Below are positions 17,523 to 26,134 of a DNA stretch of 64,000 bases, piece after piece. Within the stretch, counting starts at the first letter, position 1. Each line of letters starts with the position of its first letter. A program made the translations under genes and the position numbers. Below the pieces are notes generated by a model that saw nothing but the letters and a program-made list of their open reading frames with translations, had not been told where the DNA came from and ran no database searches. This DNA comes from JAXDBM01 sp963709485 (GTDB lineage Bacteria > Desulfobacterota > Syntrophia > Syntrophales > Fen-1087): NCBI GenBank assembly GCA_963709485.1, contig CAVPWE010000005.1, forward strand, positions 186,001 through 250,000, in the 5' to 3' direction.

Positions 17523-19130
17523 ATGAAAATCAAGTTTATGGGCGCGGCGCGGACGGTCACGGGATCGTGCTTTGTCCTGGAAGCCGGCGGTCACCGCTTT
17601 GCCGTGGACTGCGGCATGCATCAGGGCAATGCGGAGATCGAAAGGCGGAACTGGGATGTGGACATCTATCATCCCGATCAGATCGAATTTTTCCTGATCA
17701 CCCACGCCCACATCGATCACTCCGGACTGCTTCCCCGCATGGTCCAGAAGGGCTTCCGCGGAAAGGTCTACACGACCCCGCCCACGCGGGACCTGCTTGA
17801 AATCATGCTGCAGGACAGCGCCCACATTCAGGAGATGGAAGCGCAGTGGAAAAGCAAGAAGAGCCTCCGCCGGGGGGACGAGCGCACAGCCCCCCTTTAC
17901 ACCCGCAAGGACGTGGACAGGACGGTCCCGCTGTTCGAGGTCCGCTCCTACGAGCAGCCCTTTGAGCCCCTGCCGGGCCTGATAATCAACTTCCGGGACG
18001 CCGGCCACATTCTGGGGGCTTCCCTGATCGAGATTCAGGCGGAGGAAAACGGCGCCCCCTTCAAGATGGTCTTTTCCGGCGACATCGGCAGGCCGGCGCA
18101 ACTGATCATCAAGGACCCCAGCATCGTCACGGAAGCCGATTATCTCTTTCTGGAATCGACCTACGGCAACCGGAACCACAAGGATGAAGCGGCCAGCCTG
18201 GACGAACTGGCCGAGGCGATCCGGTACAGCTACGAACACCGGGAAAAGGTGATCATCCCCGCCTTCGCCGTGGAAAGGACGCAGGAGGTCATCTATTCGC
18301 TCCACCTCCTGGCGAAGGACGGGAGGCTCCCCGGGGATATGCCGGTGTACGTGGACAGCCCCCTGGCCATCCGGGCGACGGAGATCTTTCGCCGGCACGC
18401 CGACGATTTCGACGAAGAAGCCAGAAACCTCCTGAAGCGGGGCGAAGATCCCCTGTCCCTGAAACAGCTCCGCTTTACCGAAACCACGGAGGCCTCCGTG
18501 GCGATCAACGAGGTCGGCGGACCGGCGGTGGTCATCTCGGCCAGCGGCATGGCCGACGCGGGCCGGATCAAGCACCACCTGCGCCACAACCTCTGGCGCG
18601 AGGGCGCCAGCATTGTGATTGTCGGGTTCCAGGCGCAGGGGACAACGGGCCGCAAGATCGTCGAAGGCGCGGAAAAAGTCCGCCTCTTCAACGAGGACGT
18701 GGCGGTCAGGGCCAGGGTGTTCACCATCAACGGGTTTTCCGCCCACGCCGGCCAGAGCCAGATCCTGGAGTGGCTGGGTCATTTCGAGAACCGGGCCATG
18801 CAGGTTTTTCTGGTCCACGGCGAGTACGCCGCGCAGCAGGTCCTGGCGGGCCTGATCCGGGAAAAATTCGGGTTTCCCGTCCTCATCCCGGACTATCTGG
18901 AAGAGAGCATCCTGAAGCCGGGCGAGGAGCTGAAGCGCATCAAGTATCCGGAGAAAGCGGCCCCCCGGATCGACTGGGCCTACCTGATGGGCGAGATGGA
19001 AGCCCGCATGGCCCAGATTCGGGACCGCCGGAAAGAACTGGAGGCCCGTTCGTGGGTGGAGCAGACGGAGATCCGGGACAGGCTGATGGAGCTGAACCGC
19101 TCCATGACGGAGATCATTTCCGAGATTTGA
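17523..19130 (+). CDS. MBL-fold RNase / beta-CASP family hydrolase
   Basis: This 535-residue metallo-beta-lactamase-fold protein has the beta-CASP insert and an RNA-specificity (RMMBL) C-terminal segment. The zinc motif HAHIDH is at residues 61-66. Further motifs are DAGHILGAS, VFSGDIGRP, ESTYGNR and, late in the chain, GFSAHAGQSQILEW and VFLVHGE. Relatives (CPSF73-like, YsH1-type) act as nucleases on RNA. The tail from about 470 to 535 is charged and helical. The substrate is not known for the bacterial group. Confidence 0.87.
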   Translation: MKIKFMGAARTVTGSCFVLEAGGHRFAVDCGMHQGNAEIERRNWDVDIYHPDQIEFFLITHAHIDHSGLLPRMVQKGFRGKVYTTPPTRDLLEIMLQDSAHIQEMEAQWKSKKSLRRGDERTAPLYTRKDVDRTVPLFEVRSYEQPFEPLPGLIINFRDAGHILGASLIEIQAEENGAPFKMVFSGDIGRPAQLIIKDPSIVTEADYLFLESTYGNRNHKDEAASLDELAEAIRYSYEHREKVIIPAFAVERTQEVIYSLHLLAKDGRLPGDMPVYVDSPLAIRATEIFRRHADDFDEEARNLLKRGEDPLSLKQLRFTETTEASVAINEVGGPAVVISASGMADAGRIKHHLRHNLWREGASIVIVGFQAQGTTGRKIVEGAEKVRLFNEDVAVRARVFTINGFSAHAGQSQILEWLGHFENRAMQVFLVHGEYAAQQVLAGLIREKFGFPVLIPDYLEESILKPGEELKRIKYPEKAAPRIDWAYLMGEMEARMAQIRDRRKELEARSWVEQTEIRDRLMELNRSMTEIISEI

Positions 19131-19142
19131 CCGCCGATCCTT

Positions 19143-19724
19143 TCACTGATCCATCCGGTATTTGAATGTGGCGACGACGTGCAGCCTCAGCAGGTTCATC
19201 TCCCGGGGAAAGGAATCGTAGGGGGCCGCCGCGTCGATCACCTCCAGCGCCCCCATGTCCAGGAAGGCCGAGCCGGACGATGTCACGACGAGGGACTGTT
19301 CCAGCCCGCCGTTCCGGTTCACGGAGAAACGGACCACCACGTCGCCCTCTTCCTTCCGCTCATAGGCCTGTCTGGGATAACCCCAGAGGGTGGTAATCTT
19401 TTTCTTGAGCTTCTTCAGATAGGGAATGTAAGGGCTGTCCTGATCGCCCAGGTCGACGGTATCCTCCATCCGGGTCTGCCCGGCCGCGCCTTCCTGCCAG
19501 CCCTCCGGAACCGGCCCGGCTTCGCCCGGTTCCGCATCCGGCCGACGATCCCCCGTGACATCGTCCAGCTCTTTGAGCTCCACGGACAGAAACGGGGTAT
19601 GGTCGTTCGCCGCATCGGGCATCATCAGCCCGGTCACCACCAGCATCACGAGGTGACCGGCCAGGGAAAGAACGATGGCCAGGACCAGGATTTTCTGCGA
19701 CGCGCGATGTGAAATCTCTTCCAT
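19143..19724 (-). CDS. TonB-family C-terminal domain protein
   Basis: The 193-residue protein has one N-terminal membrane anchor (ILVLAIVLSLAGHLVMLVV, about 12-30), an acidic/proline-poor linker and a TonB-type C-terminal domain from about 105 (YLKKLKKKITTLWGYPRQA, GDVVVRFSVNRNGGLEQ). It would span the periplasm and pass proton-motive energy or link envelope layers. No ExbB/ExbD genes are adjacent. It is convergent with the MBL-fold gene, with 12 bases between the stops. Confidence 0.82.
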   Translation of the reverse strand: MEEISHRASQKILVLAIVLSLAGHLVMLVVTGLMMPDAANDHTPFLSVELKELDDVTGDRRPDAEPGEAGPVPEGWQEGAAGQTRMEDTVDLGDQDSPYIPYLKKLKKKITTLWGYPRQAYERKEEGDVVVRFSVNRNGGLEQSLVVTSSGSAFLDMGALEVIDAAAPYDSFPREMNLLRLHVVATFKYRMDQ

Positions 19725-19831
19725 GACGGCCTTTATAGGTCAAGGGATGAAGAAAAATCAACTTTTATGAGCCCCGTCAGACCCATCACGGTTCCCCGGG
19801 ACAGCAGGACTCGCCTGAAACCGCATTTAAC

Positions 19832-19859
19832 TTGACAAAACCCCAAAAGTATTTGATGT
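19832..19859 (+). promoter_or_regulatory. Possible sigma70 promoter of tadA
   Basis: TTGACA at 19832-19837 matches the -35 consensus exactly. The best -10 at a normal spacing (16) is TGATGT at 19854-19859, a poor match. It lies about 50 bases before the tadA ATG. The support is only the -35 match and the position. Confidence 0.3.
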
Positions 19860-19906
19860 TTTTTCAACGGAAATTCCCGAATTGTGAGTGATTCCGGCAT
19901 CGCCGC

Positions 19907-20380
19907 ATGGAACCCGACGACACCTTCATGCACCTGGCCATCGAACAGGCCCGCCTCGCCCTCAGCCGGGGTGAAGTGCCGGTCGGCGCCGTGGTGACCC
20001 GCGGCGGCGTGATCCTGTCGGCGGCGCACAACGGTCCGATCACGCTCACGGACCCGTCGGCCCACGCGGAGATGCTGGCAATCCGCCGGGCCGCGGAAAA
20101 AACGGGGAACTACCGGCTCGCCGGCGCCACCCTCTATGTCACCCTGGAGCCCTGCATCATGTGCGCCGGTGCAATCCTGCAGGCCCGGATCGGCAAGGTC
20201 GTCTATGGGGCCGACGACCCGAAAAACGGGGGAGTCGTCTCGCTGTACAGACTCCTCGAAGACCGCAGGATGAACCACAGAGTAGAGGTAACCCGCGGGA
20301 TTCAAAAAGAGATCTGCGCGAAAATTATAAGTGGATTTTTTAGGGAAAAGCGGATATTATCCGCCGCCCTTTCGGAATGA
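19907..20380 (+). CDS. tadA: tRNA-specific adenosine deaminase
   Basis: The 157-residue zinc enzyme converts A34 of tRNA-Arg(ACG) to inosine. The active site HAE (SAHAEMLAIR) and PCxxC (LEPCIMCAGAI) motifs are intact, as is GEVPVGAVV. The site before the ATG is poor. It lies just upstream of two tRNA-Ser genes, an arrangement often seen near dnaX. Confidence 0.95.
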   Translation: MEPDDTFMHLAIEQARLALSRGEVPVGAVVTRGGVILSAAHNGPITLTDPSAHAEMLAIRRAAEKTGNYRLAGATLYVTLEPCIMCAGAILQARIGKVVYGADDPKNGGVVSLYRLLEDRRMNHRVEVTRGIQKEICAKIISGFFREKRILSAALSE

Positions 20381-20393
20381 CCTGAAGATTCGC

Positions 20394-20487
20394 GGAGAGA
20401 TACCGAAGTGGTCGTAACGGGATCGACTCGAAATCGATTTGGGGGCCACAAGCTCCCACGGGGGTTCGAATCCCCCTCTCTCCGCCA
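20394..20487 (+). tRNA. tRNA-Ser (anticodon CGA)
   Basis: The acceptor GGAGAGA pairs with TCTCTCC, followed by G and an encoded CCA. The anticodon stem ATCGA/TCGAT closes the loop CTCGAAA, which reads anticodon CGA (codon UCG). A long variable arm (GGGGGCCACAAGCTCCC) and the T-arm GGGGGTTCGAATCCCCC identify a class II tRNA, here serine. Confidence 0.95.
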
Positions 20488-20636
20488 TTCCTGTCATCCG
20501 AAGGAGATACACAAATTGTGAAGGGTGATTCGCATTCTGCGAAGTCATCTTTCACCGGTCTCCGTTGATCGAATTTGCCAGCATGCCGACATCACGGCCG
20601 GCAGCGGAGACGGCAACCAGACCATGGATGGAATCC

Positions 20637-20730
<94 letters not shown>

Positions 20731-20736
20731 AGAACA

Positions 20737-20838
20737 GATAGCCGGGCCCTGTGCAATGGAGGTCTGCGAACCCCGTCAGATCCGGAAGGAAGCAGCGGTA
20801 GCAAGTGCCGACGTGTGCTGCAGGTCAACCTGGCTATC
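20737..20838 (+). ncRNA. ffs: Signal recognition particle 4.5S RNA
   Basis: The outer helix GATAGCC (20737-20743) pairs with GGCTATC (20832-20838). The core carries the hallmark GTCAGATCCGGAAGGAAGC and AGCA tetraloop region that binds Ffh. A run of six T bases follows the closing helix and ends transcription. At about 102 nt it is the short Gram-negative form. It lies 51 bases ahead of dnaX. Confidence 0.95.
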
Positions 20839-20889
20839 TTTTTTCTTCACATCGCGCAACCCTGACTTAAGGCAAATTTCACCGAACAC

Positions 20890-21996
20890 ATGGATTACCT
20901 TGTCTTAGCCCGCAAATGGAGACCCCAGTCCTTCGAGGACGTCCTCGGACAGGAACAGGCGGTCAAAACCCTGCAGAACGCCATCCGCTACGACCGCATC
21001 GCCCATGCCTTCATTTTCAGCGGGCCGCGGGGCGTGGGCAAGACGTCCGTCGCCCGGATCATGGCCAAGGCGCTGAACTGCGAGACCGGACCCACGCCGA
21101 CCCCCTGCAATGCCTGCGCCAACTGCCGGGAAATCACGGATGGCATCGCCATGGACGTCCGGGAGATCGACGGCGCCTCCAACCGGGGCATCGACGAAAT
21201 CCGGGAGTTGCGGGAAAACCTGAAATTCCTGCCCCTGTCGTCCCGCTACAAGATCTACATCATCGACGAAGTCCACATGCTGACGAGGGAGGCCTTCAAC
21301 GCCCTGCTGAAGACGCTGGAGGAGCCGCCGGCGCATGTCGTTTTCATCTTTGCGACCACCGAAACCCACAAGATTCCCGCGACAATCCTTTCCCGCTGTC
21401 AGTGCCACGACTTCCGCAGGATCCCGGTTCGTCAGATCGCGGGCAATCTCCGGAAGATCGCCGGGGCGGAAGGAATCACCGTCACCGAAAGGGGGCTGAA
21501 CTGGATTGCCGCCGCGGGCGAAGGCAGCATGAGGGATGCCCAGAGCATCTTCGACCAGGCCATCTCCTATGCCGGCGCCGAGATCCGGGACGGGGATCTT
21601 GAAGAGCTGCTGGGGCTTTCGGACCGGCGCTTTCTTTTCTCCCTGTCCGAAGCCGTGCTGGCGCGAGACGCGGGCAAGTGCCTGCAGATCGTCGAGGAGG
21701 GGTATTACGCCGGCCTGGACATGAAGCATTTCCATGAAACGCTGCTCGGTCACTTCCGGAACCTGCTGCTGACAAAGATCCTCGGCGGGGATAAGGATTT
21801 TCTGGACGTGGCGGACGACGACCGCGCCAGGCTCATGGCGCAGGCGGAAGTCATCCCGCGGGAAACGCTGCAGCGCCTACTGGACATTCTGATGGCGGAA
21901 GAGGAGAACATCCGGCGGAGCCAGAACCCGACGGATCAACCTGGAAACCACCCTTCTGAAAATGGCCTACCTCGAGCCCATGATCCCGATCGATGA
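20890..21996 (+). CDS. dnaX: DNA polymerase III tau/gamma, N-terminal part (frame interrupted)
   Basis: The reading frame from ATG 20890 encodes the clamp-loader ATPase: ARKWRPQSFEDVLGQ, Walker A SGPRGVGKTS near residue 45, zinc cysteines (C..CNACANC), IIDEVHMLTREAFNALLKTLEEP and SRCQ. Homology runs to about codon 347 (RRSQNP, 21928) and then turns into unrelated sequence that stops at 21996. The expected continuation (INLETTLLKMAYLEP) lies in the +1 frame from 21932. One extra base near 21928-21931 explains it. The break falls in the last helix of domain III, earlier than known gamma-forming frameshift sites, so an indel is more likely than programmed shifting. Confidence 0.9.
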   Translation: MDYLVLARKWRPQSFEDVLGQEQAVKTLQNAIRYDRIAHAFIFSGPRGVGKTSVARIMAKALNCETGPTPTPCNACANCREITDGIAMDVREIDGASNRGIDEIRELRENLKFLPLSSRYKIYIIDEVHMLTREAFNALLKTLEEPPAHVVFIFATTETHKIPATILSRCQCHDFRRIPVRQIAGNLRKIAGAEGITVTERGLNWIAAAGEGSMRDAQSIFDQAISYAGAEIRDGDLEELLGLSDRRFLFSLSEAVLARDAGKCLQIVEEGYYAGLDMKHFHETLLGHFRNLLLTKILGGDKDFLDVADDDRARLMAQAEVIPRETLQRLLDILMAEEENIRRSQNPTDQPGNHPSENGLPRAHDPDR

Positions 21997-22615
21997 GGTC
22001 CTTTCGAAGATGGAGGGCCTGGAAAAAAGGCTGTCGGCGAACCCGGGCATGCCGCCCGTTCCCGGAATGCCCGGGAAGACCGGAAAGGCGGCGCCTGAAA
22101 AGGCCGCAACGAAAACGCTTTCGGACCGCCCGTCGGAAGCAAAGACCGCCTTCGAGGAACCGGCGAAGAGGGAAACGGCAACGGAGCACGGGATCGGCGA
22201 AAGCCGGGATCCGGAAAAACTCTGGGAGGATTACCGGTCCTTCCTGAAAAAGAAAAGCCCCCGGCTCTGGTCAAAAATCGAACCGGGCAAATGGCTCGGC
22301 TTCGAATCGGGGCGGCTGAGGATCGGCTTTCAGAAGGGATACATCTTCCTCGACGACATCAGCGAGAAGACGCAACGGTCCCGCCTTCTCGAAATCACCC
22401 GGGATTACTTCAAGAAGGACGTTTCCGTCGACATCGAAATCATGGAACCGGACCCGGAAAGCGCGCCTCCGAATCCCGCGGACAACGGAAGAAACGGCAG
22501 CAACGGCGAAATCCGAAGACAGGCCCTGAACCAGCCCCTTCTGCAGAAGGTTCTCGACATATTCGAGGGCGCGGAGGTCCGCGAGGTCATTCTCACGGAC
22601 CCCCTTCCGTCCTGA
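21932..22615 (+). CDS. dnaX: DNA polymerase III tau/gamma, C-terminal part (after frameshift)
   Basis: This is the continuation of dnaX in the +1 frame; homology begins at RINLETTLLKMAYLEPMIPI, the end of domain III. An ATG at 21962 (MAYLEP) could in principle start a separate 217-residue protein but has no ribosome-binding site. After a low-complexity Pro/Lys/Glu linker come a folded domain around LWEDYRSFLKKKSPRLWSKI and a short tail (LNQPLLQKVLDIFEGAEV), as in tau C-termini that contact the polymerase. The full gene therefore spans 20890-22615. Confidence 0.8.
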   Translation, partial: RINLETTLLKMAYLEPMIPIDEVLSKMEGLEKRLSANPGMPPVPGMPGKTGKAAPEKAATKTLSDRPSEAKTAFEEPAKRETATEHGIGESRDPEKLWEDYRSFLKKKSPRLWSKIEPGKWLGFESGRLRIGFQKGYIFLDDISEKTQRSRLLEITRDYFKKDVSVDIEIMEPDPESAPPNPADNGRNGSNGEIRRQALNQPLLQKVLDIFEGAEVREVILTDPLPS

Positions 22616-22665
22616 GCGCACGGCGTTCCGGCGCACCCACAACAAATTAAGGAGGTCTTCGATCC

Positions 22666-22977
22666 GTGCAGAATTTTGGAAACATCATGAAACAGGCAAA
22701 GAAGCTTCAGGAAAGAATGGCCCAGCTTCAGGACCAACTGGCGCTCAAAACCGTGGAAGCCTCGGCGGGCGGCGGCATGGTCTCCGTGCTGGTCAACGGC
22801 AAACACGAACTCGTCTCGCTGAAGATCGACCGGGAAGTGGTGAATCCGGACGACCTGGACATGCTCCAGGACCTGATCATCGCGGCGGTCAACGAAGGGG
22901 TCCGGAAGGCGCAGGAGATGGCCACGGCGGAGATGGCCAAAATCACCGGCGGCCTGAGCATCCCCGGGCTCTCCTGA
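22666..22977 (+). CDS. ybaB: YbaB/EbfC nucleoid-associated protein
   Basis: The 103-residue DNA-binding protein (NIMKQAKKLQERMAQLQ, VEASAGGGMVSV, NGKHELVSLKID) belongs to the EbfC family that forms tweezer-like dimers on DNA. The start is GTG at 22666, 10 bases after a perfect AGGAGG; an ATG at 22687 would cut the conserved N-terminus. It sits between dnaX and recR in the widespread dnaX-ybaB-recR order. Confidence 0.95.
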   Translation: MQNFGNIMKQAKKLQERMAQLQDQLALKTVEASAGGGMVSVLVNGKHELVSLKIDREVVNPDDLDMLQDLIIAAVNEGVRKAQEMATAEMAKITGGLSIPGLS

Positions 22978-23023
22978 GCGGCCCTGAAACCTCTTCCCAA
23001 GCGACGACAAGGAACCCCGCACG

Positions 23024-23623
23024 ATGACAGGTTATGCGCTCCCCATCAAACGCCTGATCCAGGAACTCGGCCGTCTCCCGGGTATCGGCGAGAAAACGGC
23101 CACAAGGCTGGCCACCCACATCCTCCGCCTTTCCGGGGAGGACGCCGGACGCCTGGCGGAAAGCATTCTGGAAGTCAAACGGAGGATCCGGCTTTGCTCC
23201 CTCTGCTTCAACCTGGCCGAGGGCGACCGCTGCGAAATCTGCGGCGACGCCTCCCGGGACCGGGAAGTGATCTGCATCGTGGAAGAGCCGGACGCGCTGA
23301 TTGCCATTGAAGACAGCGGCAGCTTCAGGGGGATTTACCATGTCCTCCACGGGGTTCTGGCCCCGCTGGACGGCATCGGTCCGGAACACCTGCGGCTGCA
23401 GGCGCTGGTCGACCGGATCCGGCGGGACGGGATCAGGGAAATCATCCTGGCGACGAACCCCAGCGTCCAGGGCGAATCCACCGCCCTGCTCATCATGAGG
23501 ATGGTCCGGGATATGCCGGTCAAGGTCAGCCGGATCGCGCTCGGCGTGCCCGTCGGCGGGGACCTGAAGTACATCGACCGCATGACCCTGGCCAAGTCCC
23601 TCGAATACCGGCGGGGGATGTAG
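23024..23623 (+). CDS. recR: Recombination protein RecR
   Basis: The 199-residue protein works with RecF/RecO to load RecA at gaps. An N-terminal helix-hairpin-helix (LGRLPGIGEKTATRLA), a four-cysteine zinc finger (CSLCFNLAEGDRCEIC), a Toprim domain (ICIVEEPDALIAIE) and a Walker-B-like C-terminus are intact. AAGGAA precedes the ATG. It is the last gene of the dnaX-ybaB-recR set, with the fumarase genes following 4 bases later. Confidence 0.96.
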   Translation: MTGYALPIKRLIQELGRLPGIGEKTATRLATHILRLSGEDAGRLAESILEVKRRIRLCSLCFNLAEGDRCEICGDASRDREVICIVEEPDALIAIEDSGSFRGIYHVLHGVLAPLDGIGPEHLRLQALVDRIRRDGIREIILATNPSVQGESTALLIMRMVRDMPVKVSRIALGVPVGGDLKYIDRMTLAKSLEYRRGM

Positions 23624-23627
23624 CCCC

Positions 23628-24479
23628 ATGAACCCCGTCCGGGAGATTGCCTGCCCGATCATCACGGCCGCCGTCCGGCGGCTCTTCATCGAAGCCAACA
23701 CAGAGCTGGGCCCGGACGTGACGATTTCGCTCGCGCGGGCCAGGGCCTCGGAAACGTCCGTTCTGGGTCGATACGTCCTGGACCGGATCCTTGAAAACGC
23801 GGAGATCGCCGCGCAGGACCGCATGCCGCTCTGCCAGGACACGGGGCTGGCCATCGTTTTTGCCGAGGTCGGGCAGGACGTGCACGTGACCGGCGGCGAC
23901 TTCAGGGACGCCGTTCAGGAAGGCGTCCGGCAGGCCTACGAGGAGGGATTCCTCCGCAAATCGATCTGCGACCCCTTCACCCGCCGGAACACCGGCGACA
24001 ACACGCCGGCCATTATCCACACCGAGATCGTCCCGGGCCGGCAGATCCGGGTCGCGGTCATGCCCAAGGGCGGCGGCAGCGAAAACATGAGCGGCGTCGC
24101 CATGCTGGTCCCGGCGGCGGGATGGGAAGGCGTCAAGGGATATGTCATCGGCCGGGTCGCCGAGGCGGGGCCGAACCCCTGCCCGCCCACCGTGATCGGC
24201 GTGGGCATCGGCGGCGACATCGAAACGGCGGCGATCCTGGCGAAGAAAGCCCTGCTCCGGCCGCTGGGTGAAAAAAACCGGCGGGATCCCCGCCTGGCGA
24301 GGCTGGAGGAGGAACTGCTGGCGGAAATCAACGGGCTGGGCATCGGCCCCCAGGGATACGGCGGCAAAACCACCGCCCTGGCCGTGCACGCCGAGATGAT
24401 GCCCTGCCACATCGCGAGTCTTCCCGTGGCCGTCAACATCCAGTGCCATGCCGTGCGTCACAAAGAGACCCTCATTTGA
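23628..24479 (+). CDS. Class I fumarate hydratase, alpha subunit
   Basis: The 283-residue subunit corresponds to the N-terminal half of class I ([4Fe-4S]) fumarase. Cluster-cysteine contexts seen are CQDTGLAIVFAEVG, PCPPTVIGVGIGG and PCHIASLPVAVN. With the beta subunit it would hydrate fumarate to malate; tartrate dehydratase is the main alternative for the same fold. An oxygen-sensitive cluster enzyme in two chains suits an anaerobe. Confidence 0.92.
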   Translation: MNPVREIACPIITAAVRRLFIEANTELGPDVTISLARARASETSVLGRYVLDRILENAEIAAQDRMPLCQDTGLAIVFAEVGQDVHVTGGDFRDAVQEGVRQAYEEGFLRKSICDPFTRRNTGDNTPAIIHTEIVPGRQIRVAVMPKGGGSENMSGVAMLVPAAGWEGVKGYVIGRVAEAGPNPCPPTVIGVGIGGDIETAAILAKKALLRPLGEKNRRDPRLARLEEELLAEINGLGIGPQGYGGKTTALAVHAEMMPCHIASLPVAVNIQCHAVRHKETLI

Positions 24480-24498
24480 GAGACGGAGGCCGGATACC

Positions 24499-25044
24499 TT
24501 GAAAAAGCCCGTGGACATTCGGACCCCCCTGAACATCGACATCTGCAGGAGCCTCCGCGCCGGAGACCGCGTTTTTTTGAGCGGGGAGATCTACACGGGC
24601 CGCGACGTTGCGCACCGCCGCCTCTTCGAAATGCTGCAACGGGGCGAGACCCTGCCCATCGACATTGCGGGCGAGACCCTGTTCTATGCCGCCCCGACAC
24701 CGGCCCGCCCGGGGCGCGTCATCGGCGCCATCGGGCCGACGACCAGCTACCGGATGGACGCCTACACCCCGGCCCTGATCGAACGGGGATTGCGGGGCAT
24801 GATCGGCAAGGGAAAGCGATCGCCGGAGGTCATCGAAGCGATCGGGAAACACGGGGCCGTCTACTTCGGCGCCATCGGCGGCATCGCCGCCCTGACATCG
24901 CGGTGCGTCAAAAGGGCCGTCGTGGCAGCCTATGAAGACCTGGGGCCGGAGGCCGTCATGCGGCTGGAAGTCGACCGCATGCCCCTGATCGTCGTCAACG
25001 ATGCTCAAGGCGGGGACCTGTACCGGGATCTCGCGGAACAATAG
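24499..25044 (+). CDS. Class I fumarate hydratase, beta subunit
   Basis: The 181-residue protein matches the C-terminal swivelling half of class I fumarase (LRAGDRVFLSGEIYTGRDVAHRR, AIGPTTSYRMDAYTP, IGKGKRS, YFGAIGGIAAL). The start is TTG at 24499, 9 bases after GGAGG; an ATG 17 codons upstream lies inside the alpha gene and lacks homology. It forms a two-gene unit with the alpha subunit 19 bases upstream. Confidence 0.9.
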   Translation: MKKPVDIRTPLNIDICRSLRAGDRVFLSGEIYTGRDVAHRRLFEMLQRGETLPIDIAGETLFYAAPTPARPGRVIGAIGPTTSYRMDAYTPALIERGLRGMIGKGKRSPEVIEAIGKHGAVYFGAIGGIAALTSRCVKRAVVAAYEDLGPEAVMRLEVDRMPLIVVNDAQGGDLYRDLAEQ

Positions 25045-25172
25045 GAGTTCAAGCACAGAAAGATGGGCGCACCGGGGCAACGCGCAACGCGGCGGCAGCC
25101 CGACGCCGAAACGTCCGGGAATGCCCTTCCGATCCCTCTCGCAAGCTTCTCAACCTGCTGTTAATTTTGCTG

Positions 25173-25201
25173 TTGACATGGAATATAAATTCAACTATGA
25201 G
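25173..25201 (+). promoter_or_regulatory. Sigma70-type promoter of the 2-oxoacid:ferredoxin oxidoreductase operon
   Basis: TTGACA (25173-25178), a 17-base spacer and TATGAG (25196-25201) lie in an AT-rich island in an otherwise GC-rich gap, about 70 bases before the first ATG of the operon. It is the best promoter match in this gap. Confidence 0.6.
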
Positions 25202-25271
25202 AGGGCGTCTCGATTCGGACATCTTGAACACATCAGCGACGCAGTAATCCAAAAGACGGGAGAAAAATCAA

Positions 25272-25820
25272 ATGATTGAAGTAAGGTGGCATGGAAGGGG
25301 CGGCCAGGGTGCGGTGACCTCCGTGGAACTGCTTGCCCTGGCGGCGATCGAGGAGGGAAAGTATGCCCAGGGCTTCCCCGCATTCGGGCCCGAACGCCGG
25401 GGCGCGCCGGTCATGGCCTATAACCGGGTATCCGAAAAGCCGATCAAGATTCGTTCCGGCATCTACCATCCCGACGTTGTGGTTGTTCTCGATCCGAGCC
25501 TCATCGGCCTGGTCAATGTCACGGACGGCCTGAAGCCCGGGGGGCTCCTGGTGATCAATACGGCCAAGCCGGAAAAGGAGATCCGGGAGAAGCTGAACTA
25601 TGCCGGCAGGCTCGCCACGGTCGACGCAACGCATATCGCCCGGGAGGAACTGGGCGTCCCCATCGCCAATACGACCATGCTGGGGGCGGTGCTTAAGGTA
25701 ACAAAGATCCTGAAATTCGAGTCCCTCAACGCCCCGATCGAAGAACGCTTCGGCCGGATCGCCTTCAAAAATGAAAAGGCTTTGAAGCGGGCCTACAACG
25801 ACGTCAAAATATCCAAGTAA
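25272..25820 (+). CDS. porC: 2-oxoacid:ferredoxin oxidoreductase, gamma subunit
   Basis: The 182-residue subunit (IEVRWHGRGGQGAVTSVELLA, YAQGFPAFGPERRGAPVMAY) is the gamma domain of pyruvate/ketoisovalerate:ferredoxin oxidoreductase, which oxidatively decarboxylates a 2-oxoacid to acyl-CoA while reducing ferredoxin. GGGAGAAA precedes the ATG. It is the first of four subunit genes in the order gamma, delta, alpha, beta. Pyruvate is the most likely substrate, judging by the alpha subunit. Confidence 0.92.
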   Translation: MIEVRWHGRGGQGAVTSVELLALAAIEEGKYAQGFPAFGPERRGAPVMAYNRVSEKPIKIRSGIYHPDVVVVLDPSLIGLVNVTDGLKPGGLLVINTAKPEKEIREKLNYAGRLATVDATHIAREELGVPIANTTMLGAVLKVTKILKFESLNAPIEERFGRIAFKNEKALKRAYNDVKISK

Positions 25821-25839
25821 AAAATATTGAGGTGTGCCC

Positions 25840-26133
25840 ATGAAACAGAAGAAATGGCCGGAAGCCTGGCACGAAGTGAACCCGGGTTGCATCGTTTTCA
25901 CCCCGGGAAGCGCCAGTACGTATAAGACGGGCAGCTGGCGGGCCCAGCGCCCCCTCTGGGACAACAAGAAATGCATCAAATGCGGCATCTGCTACATCTT
26001 CTGCCCGGAAGCCTGCATTTCCGAGACCGCTGAAGGTTTTTTCGAGGCGAACCTGGACTACTGCAAGGGCTGCGGGATCTGCGCCCATGAATGCTGGCCC
26101 CGGGCGATCGCCATGGCCGAGGAGGAGGTGTAG
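25840..26133 (+). CDS. porD: 2-oxoacid:ferredoxin oxidoreductase, delta (ferredoxin) subunit
   Basis: The 97-residue protein carries two [4Fe-4S] motifs, CIKCGICYIFCPEAC and CKGCGICAHECWPRA, after an N-terminal segment WPEAWHEVNPGC typical of PorD/VorD. It passes electrons from the thiamine site to ferredoxin. The ATG at 25840 is chosen because GAGGTG sits 5 bases before it; a GTG at 25834 overlaps that site. It ends 1 base before the alpha subunit. Confidence 0.94.
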   Translation: MKQKKWPEAWHEVNPGCIVFTPGSASTYKTGSWRAQRPLWDNKKCIKCGICYIFCPEACISETAEGFFEANLDYCKGCGICAHECWPRAIAMAEEEV

Positions 26134-26134
26134 T

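Noticed and set aside
16632..18818. 728-codon minus-strand frame opposite the K+ channel and MBL genes
   Set aside because: Antisense artefact of third-position GC bias; both plus-strand genes have full motif sets.
21925..22000. Programmed frameshift producing gamma from dnaX
   Set aside because: No A-rich slippery site, no following hairpin and the direction is +1, not -1; the resulting short form would lack part of domain III.
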